This document shows positions 1 through 6,811 of a stretch of DNA of 34,828 bases, piece by piece. The notes below the pieces were generated by a model, which ran no database searches, was not told where the DNA came from, and saw only the letters and a program-made list of their open reading frames with translations. The DNA is from Methylococcaceae bacterium UBA7658. Lineage in GTDB: Bacteria; Pseudomonadota; Gammaproteobacteria; Methylococcales; Methylomonadaceae. The stretch covers positions 32,313-67,140 of the forward strand of contig DLHW01000003.1 of assembly GCA_002483425.1 (NCBI GenBank). Reading direction: 5' to 3'. Numbering within the stretch: the first letter of the stretch is position 1; each line of letters begins with the position of its first letter. A program made the position numbers and the translations under genes.

Positions 1-1698
1 GTTTGTCTTCCCAAAGATTTTCCGCTTGAAACATCGCCGGGCAGATATGCGCTCAATTTAATGAAAGGGCAAACGCAGCTCAGCGCCGACGTTTACGACC
101 TTCACATGCTGATCTTGTGGATATGCGTGTTTGTCGGTATCGGCGTATTCGGAACGATGTTTTATTCCATTTACCACCACCGGAAGTCTAAAGGTCACGT
201 CGCCGAGCAGTTTCACGAAAATACCACGGTCGAAATTATCTGGACGATCATACCTGCGTTGATTCTGATCTCAATGGCGATTCCGGCCACTAAGACTTTG
301 CTGGAAATGGACGATGTTCAAGACTCCGATATGACCGTTAAAGTCACCGGTTGGCAATGGAAATGGGAGTACGATTACTTGGATAGCGGAATCCGTTTTT
401 TCAGTAATCTCGATGCCGCCAGCAACCGCGCCAGACAATTGAATTCAGATGTCGATCCTAATTCCGTTTCGCATTACCTCTTACGGGTAGACGAACCGCT
501 CGTTATCCCGGTCAATAAAAAAATTCGCTTTGTATTTACTGCCGCTGACGTGATCCACTCTTGGTGGGTGCCTGATCTGGGCTGGAAAAAAGATGCTATT
601 CCAGGGTTTATCAACGAAGCCTGGACTTCGGTTCCGAAAGCGGGCGTTTACCGCGGTCAATGTACCGAGCTGTGCGGTAAAGACCACGGTTTTATGCCAG
701 TTGTCGTAGTTGCCATGGAACAGTCCGATTACGATGCTTGGAAGCAAAAAAAACTGGATGAACAAAAACAAGGCAACAACGATAGCGACCAATCCCATGC
801 GGATCTGGTTAAAAAGGGCGGCGAGGTCTACGGCAAAAACTGTTCGACCTGTCATATGGAGAACGGCGCCGGTATTCCGGGCGCATTCCCAGCCCTTACC
901 AACAGTCCTGTCGTTACCGGCGATATCAACGCTCAAGCTAATGTTATCCTGAACGGCAGAAACGCTATGCCTGCTTTCGGCAAGCAGTTGACTGCATCGG
1001 AGCTGGCCGCCGTTATCACCTATACGCGTAATGCCTTGGGTAATTCGAAAGGCGACGAGATTCAGCCGAAAGCGATTAAGGCGCTGCTGGCAGGGGAAAA
1101 ACCCGGTCCGGCGACTGCCGCCGCTGTGCCAAAAAACGAAGAAAAACCGGCTGTCAAAGCGGAAAAACCGTTAGAAAAACCGAAAGCGGAAGAGAAAGCT
1201 GTTAAACCGGCGGAAAATTCCAAGCCGAAAGAAACAAGTAACTCTTCGGCAGTAAAAGAAGATGATCAGGTCGAAAGCGTTCAATTCGCTCAGGACAAGT
1301 TCTACCCGCAAAAACGGTTTAGCGATAAACCGTCAGCAAGCGTAAACGTCACGTCTGCGGAGTCCAAGCCGGCTGCTGGCGCTAAAGCGTCTTTGGATGA
1401 TTTAGTGAAAAAAGGTTCGTCCGTTTACGAAAAGAATTGCCAATCTTGCCATCAAAAAGATGGCTCCGGGATGCCGCCGATGTTCCCTGCTTTGAAGGGA
1501 AGCCCAGTGGCGACCGGTAAAATCGATGCCCAGATCGAGTTGATGTTAAAAGGCAAGGGTGTTATGCCGGCCTTCGGTGCGACCTTAAGTGCGGATGATT
1601 TCGCGGCAGTGCTCGCTTATAGCCGCAACAAACTAGGCAATTCCGCCGGCGATTTTAAACAACCTGATGAAATTAAAGCATTGCAATCGGCTAAATAA
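1..1698 (+). CDS. coxB: Cytochrome c oxidase subunit II with two C-terminal cytochrome c domains (5' end outside window)
   Basis: Binuclear CuA electron-entry subunit of a heme-copper oxidase in the inner membrane. Numbering from the first ATG in the window (base 61): two membrane helices (about 12-35 and 57-76), then the CuA domain with H166, C201, E203, C205, H209 and M212. Two cytochrome c domains follow, with heme motifs CSTCH (261-265, axial M303) and CQSCH (460-464, axial M502), separated by a Lys/Pro/Glu/Ala-rich linker (about 350-440). The frame is open without a stop from base 1 to base 61, and the residues just before that ATG (YALNL) resemble the region after the signal peptide in CoxB. 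I infer that the true start lies left of the window and that base 61 is an internal Met. First gene of the coxB-coxA-ctaG-coxC cluster. The two c domains are clear internal duplicates. Confidence 0.95.
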   Translation, partial: VCLPKDFPLETSPGRYALNLMKGQTQLSADVYDLHMLILWICVFVGIGVFGTMFYSIYHHRKSKGHVAEQFHENTTVEIIWTIIPALILISMAIPATKTLLEMDDVQDSDMTVKVTGWQWKWEYDYLDSGIRFFSNLDAASNRARQLNSDVDPNSVSHYLLRVDEPLVIPVNKKIRFVFTAADVIHSWWVPDLGWKKDAIPGFINEAWTSVPKAGVYRGQCTELCGKDHGFMPVVVVAMEQSDYDAWKQKKLDEQKQGNNDSDQSHADLVKKGGEVYGKNCSTCHMENGAGIPGAFPALTNSPVVTGDINAQANVILNGRNAMPAFGKQLTASELAAVITYTRNALGNSKGDEIQPKAIKALLAGEKPGPATAAAVPKNEEKPAVKAEKPLEKPKAEEKAVKPAENSKPKETSNSSAVKEDDQVESVQFAQDKFYPQKRFSDKPSASVNVTSAESKPAAGAKASLDDLVKKGSSVYEKNCQSCHQKDGSGMPPMFPALKGSPVATGKIDAQIELMLKGKGVMPAFGATLSADDFAAVLAYSRNKLGNSAGDFKQPDEIKALQSAK

Positions 1699-1758
1699 GC
1701 GGAGCGGCGCAAAAGCTCGTTAGCAAAATGATTTTATGACTGTTTTTTTGATGTATTG

Positions 1759-1775
1759 CCGGTTTAATGAACCGG
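1759..1775 (+). other. Hairpin in coxB-coxA intergenic region
   Basis: Perfect inverted repeat CCGGTT-TAATG-AACCGG in the 135-base gap between coxB and coxA. No T-run follows, so it is not a standard intrinsic terminator. It may be an RNA-processing or stability element that sets different levels of coxB and coxA mRNA (inference). Confidence 0.4.
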
Positions 1776-1833
1776 AATTGAAATACAACAAACATAGCAG
1801 TAATGATAATTTTAGAAGAAAAGAGGAAATAAT

Positions 1834-3462
1834 ATGTCTGCTGTTGTAGCCGAACATGACGGTCACCACGATCACAGCCACGATGACCACGATCACGGTC
1901 CGGCGAAGGGTTGGTTAAGGTGGATAATTACAACCAACCATAAAGACATCGGTACCTTGTACCTTGTTTTCGCCTTGGCGATGTTTTTCGTTGGCGGAAC
2001 GATGGCGCTGGTTATTCGTGCGGAACTCTTCGAGCCGGGCTTGCAATTTGTCGAGCCTCAGTTTTTCAATTCGATGACTACCATGCACGCGCTCGTCATG
2101 GTTTTCGGCGCGGTTATGCCGGGTTTCGTCGGATTGGCGAACTGGATGGTGCCGATGATGATCGGTGCGCCCGATATGGCGTTGCCGCGCATGAACAACA
2201 TGAGTTTTTGGTTGTTGGTGGCCGGGGTTTTGTTGCTCGCCAGCACGTTATTCATGGAAGGCGGCGCGCCTGCCAGCGGTTGGACATTGTATCCGCCTTT
2301 GGTATTGCAAACCGGTAAAGCTCTGCCGTTTGCTGTTTTCTCGGTGCATTTGCTGGGTGTTTCGTCCATCATGGGCGCCATCAATATCATCGCGACAATC
2401 TTCAATATGCGTGCGCCCGGCATGACGCTGATGAAAATGCCCTTATTCGTCTGGACCTGGTTGATTACCGCTTTCTTGCTGATTGCCGTCATGCCGGTGT
2501 TTGCCGGTGCGGTGACCATGCTGCTGACCGACCGGTTTTTCGATACCAGCTTCTTCAACGCAGCGGGCGGCGGTGATCCGGTTCTGTACCAGCATATCTT
2601 CTGGTTCTTCGGGCACCCTGAAGTGTACATCATGATTCTCCCGACTTTCGGTGTGGCTTCGACGATTATCCCGACTTTTGCCAGAAAACCATTATTCGGT
2701 TATAGCTCAATGGTTTACGCGACTGCCGGGATTGCGTTTCTGTCGTTCATCGTGTGGGCGCACCACATGTTTACCGTCGGTATGCCGATGGCTGGCGAGT
2801 TGTATTTTATGTACGCCACTATGTTGATTGCCATTCCAACGGCGGTAAAAATATTCAACTGGACGGCAACGATGTGGAAAGGCTCGATGACCTTCGAAAC
2901 GCCCATGCTTTTTTCGATCGCTTTCGTCGCTTTGTTTACGATCGGTGGTTTCACCGGTTTGATGATGGCGATTGCGCCGTCGGATTTTCAATATCACGAC
3001 ACTTATTTTATCGTGGCGCACTTCCATTACACCTTGGTGCCCGCTTCCATCTTTATGTTGATGGCTGCCGGTTACTACTGGCTGCCGAAATGGACGGGGC
3101 ACATGTATAACGAAAAAATCGGCCAATTGCATTTTTGGTTGTCGGCGGTTTCCGTGAATATTTTGTTTTTCCCGCAACATTTCTTAGGTTTGGCCGGTAT
3201 GCCGCGACGGATTCCGGATTACGCCGTGCAATTCGCCGATTGGAACATGATTTCGAGCATCGGCGGCTTTATGTTCGGTTTCAGTCAATTGTTGTTCCTG
3301 TATATCGTTGTTAATACGATTAAGGGTGGCACCGGTGAAAAAGTAACGGACGAAGTTTGGGAAGATGCGCACAAACACAGCCTGGAGTGGACGCTGCCGT
3401 CGCCGCCGCCTTACCATAGCTTTACTACACCACCAACGAATATACCGACCGAACATTTTTAA
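1834..3462 (+). CDS. coxA: Cytochrome c oxidase subunit I (aa3-type)
   Basis: Catalytic subunit (542 aa) that reduces O2 to water and pumps protons. Low-spin heme a ligands are H85 and H398, the heme a3 ligand is H396, and CuB ligands are H261, H310 and H311. The motif GHPEVY (260-265) contains the cross-linked Tyr (Y265) and the Glu typical of A1-type oxidases. About twelve membrane helices. The start is supported by AGAGGAAATAAT just upstream. The first ~25 residues are unusually rich in His and Asp (HDGHHDHSHDDHDHG), which is not part of the core fold and could bind metal. Follows coxB after a 135-base gap. Confidence 0.97.
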   Translation: MSAVVAEHDGHHDHSHDDHDHGPAKGWLRWIITTNHKDIGTLYLVFALAMFFVGGTMALVIRAELFEPGLQFVEPQFFNSMTTMHALVMVFGAVMPGFVGLANWMVPMMIGAPDMALPRMNNMSFWLLVAGVLLLASTLFMEGGAPASGWTLYPPLVLQTGKALPFAVFSVHLLGVSSIMGAINIIATIFNMRAPGMTLMKMPLFVWTWLITAFLLIAVMPVFAGAVTMLLTDRFFDTSFFNAAGGGDPVLYQHIFWFFGHPEVYIMILPTFGVASTIIPTFARKPLFGYSSMVYATAGIAFLSFIVWAHHMFTVGMPMAGELYFMYATMLIAIPTAVKIFNWTATMWKGSMTFETPMLFSIAFVALFTIGGFTGLMMAIAPSDFQYHDTYFIVAHFHYTLVPASIFMLMAAGYYWLPKWTGHMYNEKIGQLHFWLSAVSVNILFFPQHFLGLAGMPRRIPDYAVQFADWNMISSIGGFMFGFSQLLFLYIVVNTIKGGTGEKVTDEVWEDAHKHSLEWTLPSPPPYHSFTTPPTNIPTEHF

Positions 3463-3486
3463 GCAGTTGCAAAAAGAAGTTTTGGG

Positions 3487-3513
3487 TAAGTTGCTTTCGA
3501 GTAAAGCAACTTA
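3487..3513 (+). other. Strong hairpin after coxA
   Basis: Perfect 11-bp stem TAAGTTGCTTT / AAAGCAACTTA with loop CGAGT, just downstream of the coxA stop and upstream of the next start. No T-run follows, so it is more likely a 3'-end stabiliser or partial attenuator than a full terminator, since ctaG and coxC follow on the same strand. Confidence 0.5.
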
Positions 3514-3526
3514 AACAGGTAATAGA

Positions 3527-3625
3527 ATGAATTTAAAAACGAAAAATGTGCTAACCGCGCTGGTTTTGTTTATCGTGGCAATCTGTATTTATGTGATGGC
3601 GGTCATGCAAGCGCTTTCTCAATGA
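3527..3625 (+). CDS. Small single-helix membrane protein (cytochrome oxidase small assembly protein type)
   Basis: A 32-residue ORF beginning MNLKTKNVLTA, with one hydrophobic helix (about 9-27) after a short basic N terminus, so N-in topology is expected. AACAGGTAATAG upstream supplies a plausible ribosome binding site. Its stop overlaps the ctaG start in an ATGA junction (3622-3625), a strong sign of real translation and coupling. Many proteobacterial cox operons carry a tiny one-helix protein just before cox11/ctaG. The position and architecture match that class, but the sequence is too short for a firm family assignment. Confidence 0.7.
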   Translation: MNLKTKNVLTALVLFIVAICIYVMAVMQALSQ

Positions 3626-4167
3626 ATGATGACGTCGATAGTAAAAACGCCAAGTTAGTTCGGCGGCTGGTCATCATTGTCGTAGCGATGTTTGGTTTCG
3701 GTTTTGCGTTGGTGCCAATTTACGACGTACTTTGCGATATTACCGGCCTGAACGGAAAAGTGGGAAGTTCGGCGGCAAAGGAAACTGTTTACCCAATCGA
3801 CAAAAGCAGGGAAATGACGGTGGAGTTTATGACGTCTTTGAACGAGACCACACCGATGGTTTTTCGCTCAGAAACTGCGAAACTCAAAGTACATCCCGGC
3901 GAATATTACCGGGTGAATTTTTACGCCGAAAATGCCACGGACAAGACGATGATTGCGCAAGCGATACCGAGCATTTCGCCCGGACTCGCTGCCGAATTTT
4001 TTAAAAAAACCGAGTGTTTTTGTTTTACGGAGCAAACTTTTAAACCGAGGGAAAGTAAAACAATGCCGGTCCGGTTTGTGATTGACCCTAAATTGCCGCC
4101 GGAATACAAAACAATCACATTAGCTTATACATTCTTTGACAAAACTGAAAAAACGCATAAAAACTAG
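3622..4167 (+). CDS. ctaG: Cytochrome c oxidase assembly protein CtaG/Cox11
   Basis: Copper chaperone (181 aa) that inserts CuB into subunit I. One N-terminal membrane anchor (about 13-33) is followed by a periplasmic beta-domain. The diagnostic copper site C132-F-C134-F is present, as is the conserved Cys after the anchor (C38 in YDVLCDITGLNG). Length matches the family. The start overlaps the stop of the small upstream ORF (ATGA), and coxC begins 11 bases downstream, consistent with one transcript. Confidence 0.95.
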   Translation: MNDDVDSKNAKLVRRLVIIVVAMFGFGFALVPIYDVLCDITGLNGKVGSSAAKETVYPIDKSREMTVEFMTSLNETTPMVFRSETAKLKVHPGEYYRVNFYAENATDKTMIAQAIPSISPGLAAEFFKKTECFCFTEQTFKPRESKTMPVRFVIDPKLPPEYKTITLAYTFFDKTEKTHKN

Positions 4168-4178
4168 AGAGGAATTTT

Positions 4179-5060
4179 ATGTCAACAAGTGGGAACTATT
4201 ACATTCCGCATAAAGCAACATGGCCGGTCATGGCTACGGCTGGCCTAGCCACCATGCTCGCCGGTTTTGCCAATTATCTAAATGGCTCATCAATCGGTTC
4301 AATCATGATGCTGGCCGGTTTTGCCATTTTTATTGTCATGGTGGCCGGTTGGTTCACCTTGCAAGCAAATGAAAGCGAATCAGGTATGTACAATACCCAA
4401 GTCGGTATATCCTATCGGATGGGCATGATGTGGTTTATTTTTTCGGAAATCATGTTTTTTGCCGTTTTCTTCGGAACTTTGTGGTATACACGGAATCTTT
4501 CCGTGCCTTGGTTGGGCGGCGAAGGCACCGGCGCAGCCACGAAAGAGCTGCTTTGGCCTTCGTTTGAGGCGACATGGCCGAGCAACGGACCAAAACATTT
4601 GGTTGACGGAAAGCCCGACGGCGGCGAATTCGAAGCAATGGGTGCCTGGGGCTTACCTTTCATCAATACCTTGTTACTGTTATCCAGCGGTGTGACCTGC
4701 ACATGGGCGCATCACGGCTTGCTGGCGGGCAAACGCGATCAGTTGATCAAAGGTTTGATCGCTACCGTGACGCTGGGCTTCTTGTTTGTGATTTGTCAAG
4801 CTTCGGAATACCATGAAGCCTACACCGAAATGGGTTTGACTCTGGGAACAGGTATTTACGGCTCTACCTTTTTTATGTTGACCGGATTCCACGGTTTTCA
4901 CGTCTGTGTTGGCGCGATTATTCTGAGTGTGGTTTTATTCCGTAGCTGGAAAGGCCATTTCAAACCGGAAAACCATTTCGCCTTTGAAGCGGCGGCTTGG
5001 TATTGGCACTTTGTTGACGTTGTGTGGCTCGGCTTGTTTATCTTTGTTTACTTGATGTAA
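4179..5060 (+). CDS. coxC: Cytochrome c oxidase subunit III
   Basis: Third core subunit (293 aa, seven-helix type). Family features include RMGMMWFIFSEIMFF, the FHGFHVCVGAI segment and the C-terminal AAAWYWHFVDVVWLGLF. An AGAGAGGAATTT ribosome binding site precedes the ATG. It closes the plus-strand oxidase structural cluster, and a strong terminator follows 16 bases after the stop. Confidence 0.97.
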   Translation: MSTSGNYYIPHKATWPVMATAGLATMLAGFANYLNGSSIGSIMMLAGFAIFIVMVAGWFTLQANESESGMYNTQVGISYRMGMMWFIFSEIMFFAVFFGTLWYTRNLSVPWLGGEGTGAATKELLWPSFEATWPSNGPKHLVDGKPDGGEFEAMGAWGLPFINTLLLLSSGVTCTWAHHGLLAGKRDQLIKGLIATVTLGFLFVICQASEYHEAYTEMGLTLGTGIYGSTFFMLTGFHGFHVCVGAIILSVVLFRSWKGHFKPENHFAFEAAAWYWHFVDVVWLGLFIFVYLM

Positions 5061-5076
5061 ATTCGCTCAGATTCGG

Positions 5077-5110
5077 AAAAAGCGTTGCTAAACGGCAACG
5101 CTTTTTTTTT
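5077..5110. terminator. Bidirectional intrinsic terminator after coxC
   Basis: 12-bp stem AAAAAGCGTTGC / GCAACGCTTTTT, loop TAAACG, followed by a long T-run on the plus strand and five T on the minus strand. It sits between convergent coxC (+) and the DUF2909-like gene (-), so it can end both transcripts. Confidence 0.9.
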
Positions 5111-5116
5111 GTAAAG

Positions 5117-5389
5117 TTATTGCCGATTTTGCTTATCGATTGCTGCTGGATGGTATAGCATTTGCTTATGCATCCTGCTGCCAATGCCGTGAGGTTTGAA
5201 TACACCGGTGGCGGTCAAGATAAAGACCAAAATAAACAGCAAGACGGAAAGCCCGATGCGGAAAGTGAGCGCCTTAACTAATTCGGGCGAAGGGCCGTTT
5301 TCCGGCTTATGTTTGATCAAATGGTATAACGCCGAACCCAAGCTGAATAAAATCACTAAAAAAACGGCGATAAGAATAATTTTTATCAT
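5117..5389 (-). CDS. Twin-transmembrane protein, DUF2909-like
   Basis: 90-residue protein with two membrane helices (about 2-24 and 46-67) joined by a short polar loop (HLIKHKPENG). Size, two-helix layout and location between coxC and SURF1 on the opposite strand match the DUF2909 (twin transmembrane) family often found in gammaproteobacterial oxidase loci. No catalytic motif is visible and the function is unknown. It is transcribed convergently to coxC and divergently from SURF1. Confidence 0.75.
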   Translation of the reverse strand: MIKIILIAVFLVILFSLGSALYHLIKHKPENGPSPELVKALTFRIGLSVLLFILVFILTATGVFKPHGIGSRMHKQMLYHPAAIDKQNRQ

Positions 5390-5496
5390 TGTAAAATAAA
5401 TGTTTTGTAATTTTCGATTGATTTATTCTCAGTTATTTAAGCGGGATTTCCAAGATCTATCGACAAAAAGTCTTCATCAATGATTTCACCTTGCCA

Positions 5497-6207
5497 ATGA
5501 AATACCAATGGCTGCCTTTGTTGGCTTATTTATTTCTTTTATCGTCCTTAGTATCCTTAGGAATATGGCAGCTTAACCGTGCCGAGGATAAACGGATTGC
5601 CCTAAGCCAGCAAAACCGCGGACAAGGAAAAGAGTCTTTATTGTTATCGGGACAGCAGATGAACAACCCGGAGCCTGTTATTTACCGGGACATCCATTCG
5701 ATAGGCCGTTTCGATAATGACCGACAATATTTATTAGATAATCAAATTAGCCAATCGAAAGCCGGTTTTTCTGTATTCACGCCGTTTTTATTAAAGGACG
5801 AGAAAATTGCCGTATTGGTGAACCGGGGCTGGTTGCCTTTGGGCAGGACCAGGGATGACTTGCCAGATGTTAGTGTCGATCACCGTGAAATTACGATAAC
5901 AGGTCGAATTAACCGTTTCCCGAGCGTGGGGTTGAAACTTGCCGGTGCGGAAATAGCGGGCAAGACATGGCCTGCAATAATCCAGATTGTCGATACGTCT
6001 GTTATTTCCGGGCAATTAGGTTACAAACTGTTGCCTTTCCAAATTGAGTTGGATAAAAATGCGGCAAACGGGTATAGGAGGGATTGGCATACTGTCCAGG
6101 CCATATCGCCGGAAAAGCATGTCGCCTATGCGGTACAATGGTTCCTGCTAGCGTTTACGCTGACTATCTTATTTGTGAAGTACGGACGGCAAAAAAACCA
6201 TGATTGA
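5497..6207 (+). CDS. SURF1 family cytochrome oxidase assembly protein
   Basis: Inner-membrane factor involved in heme a delivery to subunit I. N-terminal helix with the family motif SLGIWQLNRAEDKR, a periplasmic domain with LVNRGWLPLG, and a C-terminal helix after HVAYAVQWF, as is standard for SURF1. I prefer ATG 5497 (236 aa); a TTG at 5491 would add two residues. Neither has an obvious Shine-Dalgarno. A six-codon reading frame (5480-5500) ends in an ATGA overlap with ATG 5497 and might couple translation (inference). The 3' end overlaps the next gene by 8 bases. Confidence 0.88.
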   Translation: MKYQWLPLLAYLFLLSSLVSLGIWQLNRAEDKRIALSQQNRGQGKESLLLSGQQMNNPEPVIYRDIHSIGRFDNDRQYLLDNQISQSKAGFSVFTPFLLKDEKIAVLVNRGWLPLGRTRDDLPDVSVDHREITITGRINRFPSVGLKLAGAEIAGKTWPAIIQIVDTSVISGQLGYKLLPFQIELDKNAANGYRRDWHTVQAISPEKHVAYAVQWFLLAFTLTILFVKYGRQKNHD

Positions 6208-6796
6208 CCGCGATAAAAAAAACCGCTTGCTCGTTCTCTTAATTTTCGGGATGACGATTATCCCTTTCACTGTGGCCTGGATGCTGGGCGGGAAGGCGTC
6301 TTTTATTGAAGGCCAAACCAATAAGGGCAAACTCATTACGCCGGTTATAGCGACTCAACGTAATGATTTATCAGGGGTTGATAACTTTTCGGTTAAGAAT
6401 ATGGGCGAATTGGAAGGCCGGTGGCTGATGTTGAATGTTGTCCCCGAAACTGATTGCAACGCGGTGTGCATGGAAGCGATTTATAAAACTAAACAATTGC
6501 ATTTGATGATGAATAAGGATTTGCTCCGCATCCGCCGGGTTGCCATTTTTTTGCAGGATATTAAACCTGAGATGTTAAAACAAACGCTATTGGAAGATAA
6601 AGTATTGCTTAAAGTAAGACCGAGCCAGGCGCTTAGCCGGAAAATTGCTGCAATTGCGGGCGGACATATTCAGGACGGCATACTGTTCTTAATGGATCCT
6701 ATGGGCAACTTAATGATGCAGTACGAACCCGGATTCGATCCTTACAAGGTTAAAAGTGATCTTATGCACTTATTGCGAATTTCACAAATTGGTTAA
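6200..6796 (+). CDS. Sco/thioredoxin-like oxidase assembly protein
   Basis: 198-residue protein with an N-terminal membrane anchor (about 9-28) and a thioredoxin-like periplasmic domain. A CxxxC pair (C86-NAV-C90) follows GRWLMLNVVPETD, and ILFLMDPMGNLMMQY resembles the strand region of SCO1/SenC proteins. In classical Sco proteins CxxxC plus a distal His binds copper; I cannot place that His with certainty, so copper binding is inference. The gene overlaps SURF1 and precedes the heme A synthase by 15 bases, a usual context for an oxidase assembly gene. Confidence 0.7.
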   Translation: MIDRDKKNRLLVLLIFGMTIIPFTVAWMLGGKASFIEGQTNKGKLITPVIATQRNDLSGVDNFSVKNMGELEGRWLMLNVVPETDCNAVCMEAIYKTKQLHLMMNKDLLRIRRVAIFLQDIKPEMLKQTLLEDKVLLKVRPSQALSRKIAAIAGGHIQDGILFLMDPMGNLMMQYEPGFDPYKVKSDLMHLLRISQIG

Positions 6797-6811
6797 AACA
6801 AGAATAAGAAT

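Noticed and set aside
2058..3456. Long minus-strand frames across coxA
   Set aside because: They are shadows of a conserved plus-strand gene, overlap one another, and encode no recognisable domain.
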